Shown in pieces: positions 35,616 through 44,674 of a DNA stretch of 50,242 bases. The stretch spans positions 1 through 50,242 of the forward strand of contig JAOLZA010000013.1 of NCBI GenBank assembly GCA_028343615.1. The letters are read 5' to 3'. The DNA comes from Verrucomicrobiota bacterium. GTDB lineage: Bacteria > Verrucomicrobiota > Verrucomicrobiia > Limisphaerales > UBA1100. A model generated the notes under the pieces. That model made no database searches. It had not been told where the DNA came from and worked only from the letters and a program-made list of their open reading frames with translations. A program made the position numbers and the translations under genes. Position 1 is the first letter of the stretch; each line of letters opens with the position of its first letter.

Positions 35616-36884
35616 ATGCAAAAGAAAACTTGTTTATATCTTACAATACTAAGCTTGTTTGTCGTGACCCATGATGTCCGTTCAGCGGATTACACTCCCG
35701 GAAAGTTTCATAATTATTCGCATGCTGAGGGCACGGTTCCCAAGGCGAACTATCAGTATTCGGTTTATGTACCCAACAATTATGACCCGAAGAAATCCTA
35801 TCCAGTCGTGTTCTACCTGCACGGTGGGGGAAGGGGCCGGTTTCATCCTGATCAGGGCAAGCGGAACATGATTTCGGACAGGCTAAAGGACAACAAGTTA
35901 ACCACCGACGCAGGCTATAGTCGAAACGTTTCCGATTTCATCGGTTATATTCTCGTCTCGCCGGTTAAACCGGTTGCCAAATGGAATGCCACGGCCTTCA
36001 AACGGCTCCTTGCGCACGTCAAAAGCAAAGTAAGTATCAATGAGAACCGGGTTTACGTCACCGGTTTTAGCATGGGCGGCCAGGGCACTTGGATCGTCGC
36101 TTGCGGTAATGACGGCTCCTACAAAATCGCCGCTATGATGCCACTAGGTGCTTGGGGTTGCAGACAGGTCAAGCGAGGAACTACCGCTCAAACCTGCAAA
36201 ACTCTCAAAACCGCAGTCTGGAACTTGCATTGTCCGAAAGATCCGATTTCCAAGATATCCGAGCAGCTACCTTTGTTCCAATCGCATCTCGATCTTGGCG
36301 GCTATGGCCGTTTTACCATGATTCCCGGTTGGGGACACATCAGTCGCCCTCGCGGAAATGATCATGCGTTTTTCAGCATGCGTATGGCTTGGATGCTCTC
36401 CCAAACCTATGATACCCCTTTCAATTATGTTCTTAAGGTGAATGATGGTAAGATTGTGAAGGTGGCTAGTGGTAAACGGCCCTTCACCGGTGACACGAGT
36501 GACTATGGGTTTTATGAGCCCGGCACGGTTGTCAATATTACTGCTCCTGAATCAAAGGGGGACAAACCATTTGTGAAATGGGCAAGTGATCAGGGGGGAT
36601 TTGCTGAGGCGACTTCACGATCCACATCCTTTACCACACCATCGGGCGACGTGACCATTTCAGCAATTTATGGCAAGCAACCTTTCAAGCTAAATGTCGT
36701 CGGCGGCAAAGCAAACCCTGTCGCACCCAAGCCCGGCGAGGTCGTTACGGTAACTGCCGCTACGAACAAATTCTTTTACTGGAGGACTGATTCAAAGCTA
36801 ATCGATATCCCCCTTCCAAGTGCCCGGTCTTTCAGGTTTGCGATGCCTTCAGGCGATGTCACCTTGACTGCTCAAGAGAAATAA
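35616..36884 (+). CDS. Secreted alpha/beta-hydrolase esterase with bacterial-repeat tail
   Basis: A 422-residue protein with a signal (CLYLTILSLFVVTHDVRSA). Residues about 45-285 form an alpha/beta hydrolase of the LpqC/feruloyl-esterase type: oxyanion HGGGRG near 69-74, nucleophile Ser152 in GFSMGG, a probable acidic residue in HCPKDPIS, and His in PGWGHIS. The C-terminal 120 residues contain two InlB-B-like 'bacterial repeat' units (FYEPGTVVNITAPESKGDKPFVKWASDQG; GEVVTVTAATNKFFYWRTDS). It likely removes acyl groups from polysaccharide. ATG 35616 is preferred over a TTG at 35589. It converges on 36943-37806; no strong terminator hairpin is seen between them. Confidence 0.87.
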   Translation: MQKKTCLYLTILSLFVVTHDVRSADYTPGKFHNYSHAEGTVPKANYQYSVYVPNNYDPKKSYPVVFYLHGGGRGRFHPDQGKRNMISDRLKDNKLTTDAGYSRNVSDFIGYILVSPVKPVAKWNATAFKRLLAHVKSKVSINENRVYVTGFSMGGQGTWIVACGNDGSYKIAAMMPLGAWGCRQVKRGTTAQTCKTLKTAVWNLHCPKDPISKISEQLPLFQSHLDLGGYGRFTMIPGWGHISRPRGNDHAFFSMRMAWMLSQTYDTPFNYVLKVNDGKIVKVASGKRPFTGDTSDYGFYEPGTVVNITAPESKGDKPFVKWASDQGGFAEATSRSTSFTTPSGDVTISAIYGKQPFKLNVVGGKANPVAPKPGEVVTVTAATNKFFYWRTDSKLIDIPLPSARSFRFAMPSGDVTLTAQEK

Positions 36885-36942
36885 GCAGTAACTTCCCCGA
36901 ATTTTATGAGGCTGTTACAAATATGAGAATTGATCAAACGTG

Positions 36943-37806
36943 TTATTCCAGTTGCAACCATGCAGTTACAGGCTGGTGATCGCTGGGCAGTTGTTTGAAA
37001 TTTTTGAATAGAACGATCTCGGTACGGGTTACTTTCAGGGGTCCGTTGGTCAGTACCCAATCAATGCGACGCTTGCCCTGTTTAGTTTTTTGGAAGCTAT
37101 TGAATGTGTTCCATTCGGCATTTACTTTTTTCTGTGCGGTAGTGAAAGTGTCTTGGAAACCGCCGCCTTTGGTCAGCGTGTGATAGGCTTTGTTGGATTG
37201 AGCTATTGCGTTGAAATCGCCAACGAGAATAACCGGTAGTTTTGTTTGCAGCGCGGCAACGCGTTTGTTGATGAGAAGAGCAGATTTTTCCCGTGAAGGC
37301 TGTGAGCGGTGATCAAAATGGGTGTTCCAGAAATAAAATTCCTTATGAGTTTTGCGGTCGAGGAACCGGGCCCATGTAACCATTCGTTTGACAGTGTTGC
37401 CCCAGCTAGCCGAACCAACCACTTTCGGGGTATCGGACAACCAAAAATGTTTCTCTTCCAGAGGCTTTAAACGATCGGATCGATAAAAGATCGCCATGAA
37501 TTCACCGCGGTTTCCACCTTCACGTCCCACACCAATCCATTTGTATTCGGTCAATTCCTTGTCCATGTACAGTAGCTGGTGATGGAGTCCTTCTTGGGTG
37601 CCAATGATATCCGGTTTTTGCTCACGAATTACCTGCACCACGCCCGCTTGGCGCTTCGGCCACGAATTTGCACCAAATGCACTAGCGTATCTAATGTTGA
37701 AAGTCATCGCCTTAACGGTTTCGGCAGCTTCCGTTTTTTTCTCCGTCCACGTCAGGCAGAGTAGGAGAATCAGTAGAGCAGAGCTTGGAAAATAAGAAGA
37801 GTTCAT
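36943..37806 (-). CDS. Secreted EEP-superfamily phosphoesterase
   Basis: A 287-residue endonuclease/exonuclease/phosphatase (EEP) domain protein with an N-terminal signal (SSALLILLLCLTWTEKKTEAA). Catalytic motifs are in order: MTFNIRY (Asn37), GTQEGLHH (Glu72), NTHFDHRS, LVGDFNA, RRIDWVL and SDHQPV (His277). The family hydrolyses phosphodiester or phosphomonoester bonds in DNA, lipids or sugars; this length without extra domains is like secreted phosphatases and DNases, and the substrate is open. It is the first minus-strand gene in the window and is transcribed away from the sulfatase at 37912, with a 105-base shared upstream region. Confidence 0.9.
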   Translation of the reverse strand: MNSSYFPSSALLILLLCLTWTEKKTEAAETVKAMTFNIRYASAFGANSWPKRQAGVVQVIREQKPDIIGTQEGLHHQLLYMDKELTEYKWIGVGREGGNRGEFMAIFYRSDRLKPLEEKHFWLSDTPKVVGSASWGNTVKRMVTWARFLDRKTHKEFYFWNTHFDHRSQPSREKSALLINKRVAALQTKLPVILVGDFNAIAQSNKAYHTLTKGGGFQDTFTTAQKKVNAEWNTFNSFQKTKQGKRRIDWVLTNGPLKVTRTEIVLFKNFKQLPSDHQPVTAWLQLE

Positions 37807-37911
37807 CGCCGTCGAGTTTCTGAATTTATGGCCTTTTGGGCAAGTGGGAATTAGCTTGATTAAGCCTCTTGAGGTTTGACCCTTGTTCCAGTCTACCTAA
37901 TGCTCACGGCG

Positions 37912-39504
37912 ATGAAGTACTGGTTAATACTGATGATATTTGGAATGTTCGGAATTTCTATTGCCGCACCCCGGCCCAACGTCATTGTCTTTATGGTGGA
38001 TGATTACGACAAGTACGAGACCAGTGTTTATGGCGGGAAGGTTCTCACGCCAAATCTGGATCGGCTGGCCAGGGAAGGGATCACCTTCGAGAACGCGCAT
38101 GTCACCAGCACCGTATGCACACCTTCACGTTACACCTTTCTCACCGGCCGTTATGCGGGTTCTGCCTACTCGGCTGGTTTTTTGGAATTATTTCCCAAAG
38201 GGCAACAAAGTCTGCCTGCTTTTAATGTTCAATTGGAGCCGGATAACCAGAATGTGGCCGCCGTGCTGGCCAAGGCAGGGTATGCAACCGGCATGGTTGG
38301 CAAGTTTCATGTTGGACCATCACTCAGTGATCCAAAGTTTCGCAAAAAGTATGGTTTGCATGAGATTGAAAAGAATGCCCCTTTTACAGAAGCGCTCAAT
38401 CGTAAAAAGTATGAGAATGAAAAGGGCTACCGGAAAGCAGTGAAGGATTTCGGGTTCACTTGGGCCAAGAATATTTACTGGGATAATACCAAGGCCCCTT
38501 TTCAAAGTCACAATCCAGAATGGACTGCAGCGGCGGCAGTGGAGTTCATTGAGCAGCATAAAAATGGGCCATTTTATATGCATTACTGTACCACGCTTTT
38601 ACATGGGCCGAATGGCTCCTGGCATAAGTCATTGGATAAACCCAGGGTCACCGGAGAAGGAATCATTAAGAAGGATTTAAAAGTGCTTCCCCCGCGGGGT
38701 TCGGTGATGAAGCGGATTGAGGCCGCTGGCTTAACATCCGATCAGGCCGGCTACCTATGGATGGATGATTCACTCGGGCTCATCCTGGACAAGCTTGATG
38801 AACTCAAATTAACGGAAAATACCGTGGTTCTTTTTATTGCCGACCATGGATCCGGTCACAAGGGTTCACTTTACAAGGCCAAGGGCACTGAAGTGCCCTG
38901 TATCATGCGCTGGCCAGCGGGTATGAAAGCGGGGATTCGCAGCCAAGAGCTCATTCAAAATACCGACTTTGTCCCAACCTGGTTTGAGTTGGCCAGGGCA
39001 AAGCCGGCGGCGAAGTACCGGATGGACGGTGTGAGTTTGGTATCCCTCTTCCAGGAGCCGCATAAGCCTGTACGCAAACATGTTTATGCTGAGATTGGTG
39101 CGGCCCGGTCCATTAAAACCAAGACCCATAGTTACATCGCCCTGCGTTACACCCGCGAACAGGTTGCCGGGGTCAGGGAGAGTCACCGCAGGTATTTAAA
39201 AACTTTAACAGGCCTAAGTGGCGGGGTTTCCCGGTCCATTGCCACCCATCCGCGTGCCTATACAGGTGATCAGCTTTATGATTTGAAACGTGATCCGGAT
39301 GCCCAAAAGAATCTTGCGGGCTACCCAAGTCATGCGCGTACATTAAAGCAGTTGAAGCAAACACTCGCCGTCGAATTAAATAAATTTTCAGGGAGACCTT
39401 ATGGAGAATTTGTTCCTGGTGGAAACGCGGTTCCGGGGGGTGGATATGATCAAGTGTTTGAGATACTTCGCAAGGCTGCGGGGGGAAAGAAAAAGAAAAA
39501 GTGA
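37912..39504 (+). CDS. Secreted sulfatase (sulfatase 10)
   Basis: A 530-residue sulfatase. Signal KYWLILMIFGMFGISIAA; RPNVIVFMVDDYDKYETSVYGG, an unusual second segment; CTPSR with Cys69, then YTFLTGRYAG; GMVGKFHVGPS; CTTLLHGPNGSWH; TVVLFIADHGSGHKGSLYKAKGTEVPCIMRWPAG. It belongs to a divergent S1 group whose substrate I cannot assign. The C-terminus is AAGGKKKKK. Its stop overlaps the GTG start of the pentaheme cytochrome gene (GTGA), so sulfatase and cytochrome are co-translated, which is an unusual pairing. Starts at 37900 (ATG) and 37876 (TTG) are possible but make a less typical signal. Confidence 0.9.
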   Translation: MKYWLILMIFGMFGISIAAPRPNVIVFMVDDYDKYETSVYGGKVLTPNLDRLAREGITFENAHVTSTVCTPSRYTFLTGRYAGSAYSAGFLELFPKGQQSLPAFNVQLEPDNQNVAAVLAKAGYATGMVGKFHVGPSLSDPKFRKKYGLHEIEKNAPFTEALNRKKYENEKGYRKAVKDFGFTWAKNIYWDNTKAPFQSHNPEWTAAAAVEFIEQHKNGPFYMHYCTTLLHGPNGSWHKSLDKPRVTGEGIIKKDLKVLPPRGSVMKRIEAAGLTSDQAGYLWMDDSLGLILDKLDELKLTENTVVLFIADHGSGHKGSLYKAKGTEVPCIMRWPAGMKAGIRSQELIQNTDFVPTWFELARAKPAAKYRMDGVSLVSLFQEPHKPVRKHVYAEIGAARSIKTKTHSYIALRYTREQVAGVRESHRRYLKTLTGLSGGVSRSIATHPRAYTGDQLYDLKRDPDAQKNLAGYPSHARTLKQLKQTLAVELNKFSGRPYGEFVPGGNAVPGGGYDQVFEILRKAAGGKKKKK

Positions 39505-41732
39505 AAAAATCGGTTGGCATATTGTGTTTGGCTGCGACGGGGGTAATGGCTGCGCCAGTTGTTCCCGGGCTGACAGGTAAACATGGTTTGTCTGAAACTC
39601 AAAAGGGCCGACTTTTGTTTTCGGAGTTACGCTGCGCGTCCTGTCATGCCACTGAAACAGTTAAGCAAAAGAAAGGGCCGGATTTATCGCTGGTGGGTTC
39701 GCGTTTAAATCCAGATTTTATACAGAGATTTATTGCCAGCCCACAGAGCGTGGATCCGGGGACACAAATGCCGGATCTCCTGGAGGGTAACCCCGAAAGA
39801 AATGAGATTGCCGAGGCGTTAACACACTATTTGATCAGTCGTACGGGGAATTCTTTTATTGAAGGTGTTGTGAAGCAGGAGGAAGTTGATCCGGGTAAAA
39901 AACTTTTTGAAAAAATCGGGTGTATTAATTGTCATCTGCCAGGTAAAGGCGTGCAGTTATCACATGTGTCATCGAAGTATGGCGTGGATTCACTGTCCGA
40001 ATTTTTGTTTCAGCCCCTTCACGCACGACCCTCTGGGCGAATGCCTGATATGAATCTTACGCGTGAAGAGGCAAAATCGATTGCCAGTTACTTGATCGGA
40101 TTTAAAGCCGTTAAACTTTCGGATTTTAAACCCGTTGCAGCCAAGGTGGCAGCGGGCAAGAAATATTTTGGACAGCTGAATTGTGTCTCATGTCATGAGC
40201 TCGATGGGTTGAAGGGCAGCCCCTCCCTGACGCAGGAAAAACTGCGACTGGGTCGAGGTTGTTTGTCTGCAAAGCCCTCCTTGGTGCCTCATTTTCATTT
40301 ATCGCAGAAACAAAGAGAGGCAATCAATCAAGCTCTTCCTGCACTGGGTGATCCACTTGGAGATAAGGAGCAAATCCACCAGTCATTGGCTGCCTTCAAC
40401 TGTATTGTCTGTCATACGCGTGATGGGGCAGGAGGGGTGAGTAATGTGATGTTCCAATATTTCGGTACCGATGAGGATGGGTTGGGAAATCCTGCACGGA
40501 TTCCTCCGACATTGGATGGGGTGGGGGCAAAGTTGAAGCCCGAATGGTTGCGTAAGGTTTTGTTTGATGCAGAAACCGTGCGGCCCTATATGCACACGCG
40601 CATGCCGCAATTTGGTGAAACTAATCTTGGTCATTTGCCGGGGTTATTTGAAAAGGTTGATCAATTGCCAAAGGTGGAGTTGACCGAGCCCAAGCGTAAT
40701 GACCGGCGCAAGTACCGTGATGGCGGCCATTTGCTATTGGGTGACAAGGGGTTGAACTGCATCGCCTGCCACAACTTCAATGGCAAAGCTTCTCCGGGGT
40801 TAAAGGGGGTTGATCTACTCAATTCCTTTGAGCGGTTGCAGCCCAGTTGGTTCGTTCATTTCATGAAGAATCCGCAGAAGTACAGGCCGGGTATTGTGAT
40901 GCCTAATTATTGGCCTGGCGGTGAGGCGGTTCGCAAGGATGTTTTGGAAGGAGACACCGATGAACAAATGCGTGCCTTGTGGTACTATTTTTCCCTGGGC
41001 CGTTCTGCACGGGATCCTTCAGGGATTCGTTCAGTGGGGACGGATTTGAAGGTTGCAGATCGGGTGCGGGTGTACCGTGGTCGAAGCCGAATTGCGGGAT
41101 ACCGCGGAATTGCAGTGGGTTTTCCTGGCGGTATGAGTTACGCCTTCAATGCGGAGTATGGTTCATTGAGTGGCTTATGGAAGGGGGATTTTGTCAGTGT
41201 TGGCTGGGGTGGCCAGGGTGCCGGGAATTTTAATCCCAAGGGGCGACCGATTGAACTGGCACAGGATGTGGCGTTTTATCGTTTGGCAAAGGAAGATGAT
41301 TCGTGGCCGCTGCGGCCCAGGATGGATAAGGAAAACCCGGTGAATCCAGACCCGCTATATCCTCGTAATCGGGGTTACCAGTTTAAGGGCTACCGGCTCG
41401 ACAAGAATGGTGTGCCAACTTTTATCTACCAGACTGGGGAAGTGGAGGTTGAAGACACTTCAGTTTCCGGGGTGGCGGATGCGATCCGTGATGGTCTGGT
41501 GCGCAAAATTCAATTCACAGTTCCAAAGTCTGAGATACTTTATTTCCGCGCGCTTACAGGCAGATTGCAACAACGTTCGGCAACAGAATTTACCAGTGAT
41601 GCGGTGAAGTTGCAGGTGCCTGAAGGGGCTGCGCTATTGCGGGGTGAAGGCGAGGCGCGGGAACTTTTACTGAAACTGAAACTGCCCAAGGGCAAATCTA
41701 CGATTAAAATCCGTTATGAGTTATTGCGTTAA
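39501..41732 (+). CDS. Pentaheme c-type cytochrome protein
   Basis: A 743-residue secreted protein with five CXXCH motifs: CASCH 45-49, CINCH 141-145, CVSCH 228-232, CIVCH 301-305 and CIACH 420-424. The MPD and MPQ-type segments after several hemes (TQMPDLLEG, GRMPDMNLT, TRMPQFGET, IVMPNYWPG) supply the axial Met of cytochrome c folds. The last 240 residues are beta-rich (GIAVGFPGGMSYAFNAEYGSLSGLWKGDFVSVGWGG), a segment I know from PVC cytochrome/dehydrogenase proteins but cannot name. The start is GTG 39501 overlapping the sulfatase stop. It overlaps the next gene by 17 bases, so it probably accepts electrons from that propeller protein. Confidence 0.9.
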   Translation: MKKSVGILCLAATGVMAAPVVPGLTGKHGLSETQKGRLLFSELRCASCHATETVKQKKGPDLSLVGSRLNPDFIQRFIASPQSVDPGTQMPDLLEGNPERNEIAEALTHYLISRTGNSFIEGVVKQEEVDPGKKLFEKIGCINCHLPGKGVQLSHVSSKYGVDSLSEFLFQPLHARPSGRMPDMNLTREEAKSIASYLIGFKAVKLSDFKPVAAKVAAGKKYFGQLNCVSCHELDGLKGSPSLTQEKLRLGRGCLSAKPSLVPHFHLSQKQREAINQALPALGDPLGDKEQIHQSLAAFNCIVCHTRDGAGGVSNVMFQYFGTDEDGLGNPARIPPTLDGVGAKLKPEWLRKVLFDAETVRPYMHTRMPQFGETNLGHLPGLFEKVDQLPKVELTEPKRNDRRKYRDGGHLLLGDKGLNCIACHNFNGKASPGLKGVDLLNSFERLQPSWFVHFMKNPQKYRPGIVMPNYWPGGEAVRKDVLEGDTDEQMRALWYYFSLGRSARDPSGIRSVGTDLKVADRVRVYRGRSRIAGYRGIAVGFPGGMSYAFNAEYGSLSGLWKGDFVSVGWGGQGAGNFNPKGRPIELAQDVAFYRLAKEDDSWPLRPRMDKENPVNPDPLYPRNRGYQFKGYRLDKNGVPTFIYQTGEVEVEDTSVSGVADAIRDGLVRKIQFTVPKSEILYFRALTGRLQQRSATEFTSDAVKLQVPEGAALLRGEGEARELLLKLKLPKGKSTIKIRYELLR

Positions 41733-43206
41733 AACAAAATTATCCAGTGTGCTGGGGCTGTTCTTGAGTGTTGCGGTTCTTGCCGAGGAAGTGGGGGACC
41801 GATGGGGGACTGAGAAGCGCGAACGCGAATATTATCGTGTGGTAAGTATTCCCATGCCCAAAGGGCAAGTGGTTGAGGTCGGGGCATTTGAACTGATGCC
41901 TGATAACCGGTTGGCGGTGGGAACCCGTCGGGGAGATATCTTTTTTGTCAAAGGTATCGATGAGGAAAAGCCCAGGCCGCAGTTCCATCAATTTGCTGAG
42001 GGGTTGGATGAAATTTTCGGGTTGGCTCACCGAAAGGGGGCTCTTTATGTCACGCACAGTGCCGAGCTTACACGGGTTGTGGATTCTGATAATGATGGTC
42101 GCGCTGACCGGTTTGAAACGGTGTCTGACGCGTGGGGTTACGGGAACTACCATGAGTATGCTTTTGGATCCAAGTTTGATGAGAAAGGAAACCTCTTCGT
42201 GGCGCTGGGTCTTTCCAATTCCTACCATTCGCGAGCTCTCTTTCGCGGGTGGGCAATGAAGGTCACCCCTGAAGGCAAATCGATTCCTATCGCCAGCGGT
42301 TTACGTAGTCCAGGTGGAATTGGCCCCAATGAGCATGGCGCTCTTTTTTACATCGAGAGCCAGGGTCCGTGGAATTCCTCCTGCAGTCTCAAGTTCCTTA
42401 AGCCCGGCGGCTTCATGGGGCACCCGGTTAGTTTTAACTGGTACAAGTACGCGCCACACCTCAAGGAACCTGCCAAACCTGAAAGTGGCACACGCATCGT
42501 GACCGAGAAGGAAAATGTTAAGGAACTCATACCTTATGCAGTGATCTTTCCCTACATCCGTATGGGTCGCTCGATTACTGGTTATGTGGTAGACCGCACC
42601 GCCGGAAAGTTCGGCCCGTTTGAAAACCAGATTTTTCTCGGGGATTTCACGCAGTCGATCATCATGCGCGCGACCACCGAGCAGGTGAATGGCGTGTGGC
42701 AGGGAGCGTGTTATCCGTTTCGTGAAGGGCTTTCAACTGGGATTCTCAATGTGCAGTTTACTCCCAAGGGTCGGTTATTGTGTGGTGGCACCAACCGCGG
42801 ATGGCCGGTGCGCGGCATTAAACCCTTTGCTCTGGAACGACTGGACTGGACCGGGCGTATGCCCTTTGAGATCAAGCGGATCAATATTTCACATGATGGT
42901 TTTAAAGTTACCTTTACCAAGCCTGTTGAAGCCAAGACCGGTAATGATCCCAAGAACTATAAGGTTAGCACCTTCACCCATATCTATCATGGCGGCTATG
43001 GGGGGCCTGAAGTGGATCAAACCACACCGGAAGTAAAAAGCGCCAAGCTCGCAGCGGACGGCCTGAGTGCGAAAATTGTCTTAAGTGAACTCAAACGCGG
43101 CCACGTGCACGAATTTGACCTGGGTTACCTGCGTGATCATGACCAGAAGGAACTCCTTCATCGTCACGCCTACTACACTGTGAACGAAGTGCCCAAAGAA
43201 AAATAG
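41716..43206 (+). CDS. Secreted sorbosone/PVC-dehydrogenase-like beta-propeller protein
   Basis: A 496-residue protein with a signal (LSSVLGLFLSVAVLA). Six-bladed propeller features resemble PQQ-dependent aldose/sorbosone dehydrogenases and PVC dehydrogenases: YYRVVSIPMPKGQVVEVGAFELMPDNRLAVGTRRGDIFFV, VVDSDNDGRADRFETV, SKFDEKGNLFVALGL, SGLRSPGGIGPNEHGALFYIESQG, IFLGDFTQSIIMR. The final 100 residues (ISHDGFKVTFTKPVEAKTGNDPKNYKV) look like a beta-sandwich domain. No heme motif is present; electrons would go to the pentaheme protein encoded just before it. The 17-base overlap with that gene supports a single operon with sulfatase 10. Confidence 0.87.
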   Translation: MSYCVKTKLSSVLGLFLSVAVLAEEVGDRWGTEKREREYYRVVSIPMPKGQVVEVGAFELMPDNRLAVGTRRGDIFFVKGIDEEKPRPQFHQFAEGLDEIFGLAHRKGALYVTHSAELTRVVDSDNDGRADRFETVSDAWGYGNYHEYAFGSKFDEKGNLFVALGLSNSYHSRALFRGWAMKVTPEGKSIPIASGLRSPGGIGPNEHGALFYIESQGPWNSSCSLKFLKPGGFMGHPVSFNWYKYAPHLKEPAKPESGTRIVTEKENVKELIPYAVIFPYIRMGRSITGYVVDRTAGKFGPFENQIFLGDFTQSIIMRATTEQVNGVWQGACYPFREGLSTGILNVQFTPKGRLLCGGTNRGWPVRGIKPFALERLDWTGRMPFEIKRINISHDGFKVTFTKPVEAKTGNDPKNYKVSTFTHIYHGGYGGPEVDQTTPEVKSAKLAADGLSAKIVLSELKRGHVHEFDLGYLRDHDQKELLHRHAYYTVNEVPKEK

Positions 43207-43235
43207 AATAGGTCGACGGGCTGATGCGCCGTTTA

Positions 43236-43254
43236 TTCGGCGTGGTACGCCGAA
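43236..43254. terminator. Hairpin between convergent genes
   Basis: TTCGGCGT (43236-43243) and ACGCCGAA (43247-43254) form a perfect 8-bp stem with a GGT loop, in the 49-base gap between the plus-strand dehydrogenase-like gene and the minus-strand DUF1552 gene. Position favours a bidirectional terminator, but no T-tract follows on either strand. Confidence 0.4.
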
Positions 43255-43255
43255 C

Positions 43256-44674
43256 TTAAGCGCGAATCTTGTCGATTGCCGCTGGTTGTCGCTTTGCAGG
43301 GCCGAGGCGGTTCTTGGTGCCCATGGCGGTTAGCATTGTGTTGTAAACGTCAATCGCTTCGGCTTTCACATCCATGATTTGGCCGGTCTTGAAACGGCCG
43401 TTGGCGCTAGTGATGGCGTGGAAGACACCCGAAAGCTCGCGCTTCACATCGTTGTGGCGGCCATCACCGGACTCGGTGGAAATAGTAAGCAACGAGTTTT
43501 CTAAAATACTGTGGCCATTGGCTTCCTTTGTTTCGTCTAGGCGTTTCATGAAATAGGCGAGCTCGTTCATCTTCATGTGCGCGTGCGCTCGAAGCTGCTC
43601 ATTCTTTTTCTTCTCGTTGAACTTGTGCCACCACTCGTGACTACAGCCGCCGGAGCCGGAGCGCTTGTGCATAGCGGCATCATCAAAAGTGTAACGTGTA
43701 CGACCGTTATATTTGTATTCGCCCGTGAGCCGGATACGTTCGCCAGCGGCAAGGAATGTGATGGAGCCAAATCGCGTCCGGTCCATTTGGATGGCCAGCG
43801 CGTAAAGATCAGCCATTAGTCGCCACTCGGTGGTGAGTTCCTCCAGCGTGATGTCGATGCCCTCGCCGCCGGGATCAGCCGGACCTCCGTGAGGCACTTT
43901 GGATCGCGGAGGAAGCGCGGGCGAATTGGTGTCCTTGTGTTTCAGTGCGTAGGCGCGCTGCTCAAATTCGCGAATGCGATCAAGGTGTTCCCGCACACGC
44001 GCCTTGGAGGCTGGACCGAGGGGCGAGTTAGGGCCGGAATAAAAACGATACTGATCCACAACCGAGTCTAGCACGCTGCGCTTGAGGCGCGTATGGCGGG
44101 CATCTGGATCGTTGGCGAGGTTCACTCTGCCGAACACGCGCTCGAACAGGGCGCGCGGTTTTTCCTGCATCGTGCCGGCAACCGTGCCGTTTTCCCCATA
44201 GCTGTGCACGTAACGTCCCACGCGGCTACGGCGGAAAAATGTGCCGCCCACCAACGTGGAAACCATGCCGGTCGGCAGACCCTTGGGATAATGTGTCTTG
44301 CGGATGACTTGATCGATGGACGGACCTCCTGCCTTCGCCCCGCCGTCTGCGGGCATGGCGGTAAAGGATCCGGTAGCACCATCAAAATGCGCGTTGATGC
44401 CTCGCACATCACAACGCACCTGATCCACATTGCGCATGATGAGCAGCTTGTCTTTCAGCGGCTTGAGAGGCTCGAGCACGTCCTGAAATCCCTCCGCCTG
44501 CAACGGCGCTGGAATGCCGAGTCCGAAAAAAACATTAAACGCGCGGACGGGCACCTCGGTCTTGATCGCGCCGAGGGCGTTGGCGGCAATCATCTCCTCA
44601 AGGAGAGGGAAGCCGATGGCAACACTGCCGAGCCCCTTGAGCATGGTACGGCGGTTGATGTGGATTCGCTTCAT
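43256..44674 (-). CDS. DUF1552 family protein with Tat-like signal (third copy)
   Basis: A 472-residue DUF1552 protein. The N-terminus is HINRRTMLKGLGSVAIGFPLLEE, a twin-Arg signal. Family segments include VRAFNVFFGLGIPAP, AHFDGATGSFTAMPADGG, SIDQVIRKTHYPKGLPTG, the charged VREHLDRIREFEQRAYALK, and the late SHEWWHKFNEKKKNEQL and LTISTESGDGRHNDVKRELSG. Function is unknown. It is the second gene of a two-gene minus-strand operon: its ATG overlaps the stop of the PSCyt1 gene by four bases. Gene order is reversed relative to the other two DUF1552/PSCyt1 pairs in the window. Confidence 0.9.
   Translation of the reverse strand: MKRIHINRRTMLKGLGSVAIGFPLLEEMIAANALGAIKTEVPVRAFNVFFGLGIPAPLQAEGFQDVLEPLKPLKDKLLIMRNVDQVRCDVRGINAHFDGATGSFTAMPADGGAKAGGPSIDQVIRKTHYPKGLPTGMVSTLVGGTFFRRSRVGRYVHSYGENGTVAGTMQEKPRALFERVFGRVNLANDPDARHTRLKRSVLDSVVDQYRFYSGPNSPLGPASKARVREHLDRIREFEQRAYALKHKDTNSPALPPRSKVPHGGPADPGGEGIDITLEELTTEWRLMADLYALAIQMDRTRFGSITFLAAGERIRLTGEYKYNGRTRYTFDDAAMHKRSGSGGCSHEWWHKFNEKKKNEQLRAHAHMKMNELAYFMKRLDETKEANGHSILENSLLTISTESGDGRHNDVKRELSGVFHAITSANGRFKTGQIMDVKAEAIDVYNTMLTAMGTKNRLGPAKRQPAAIDKIRA

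Noticed and set aside
36885-36942. GTAAC/GTTAC inverted pair between convergent genes
   Set aside because: Only five bases per arm and no T-tract; too weak to call a terminator.
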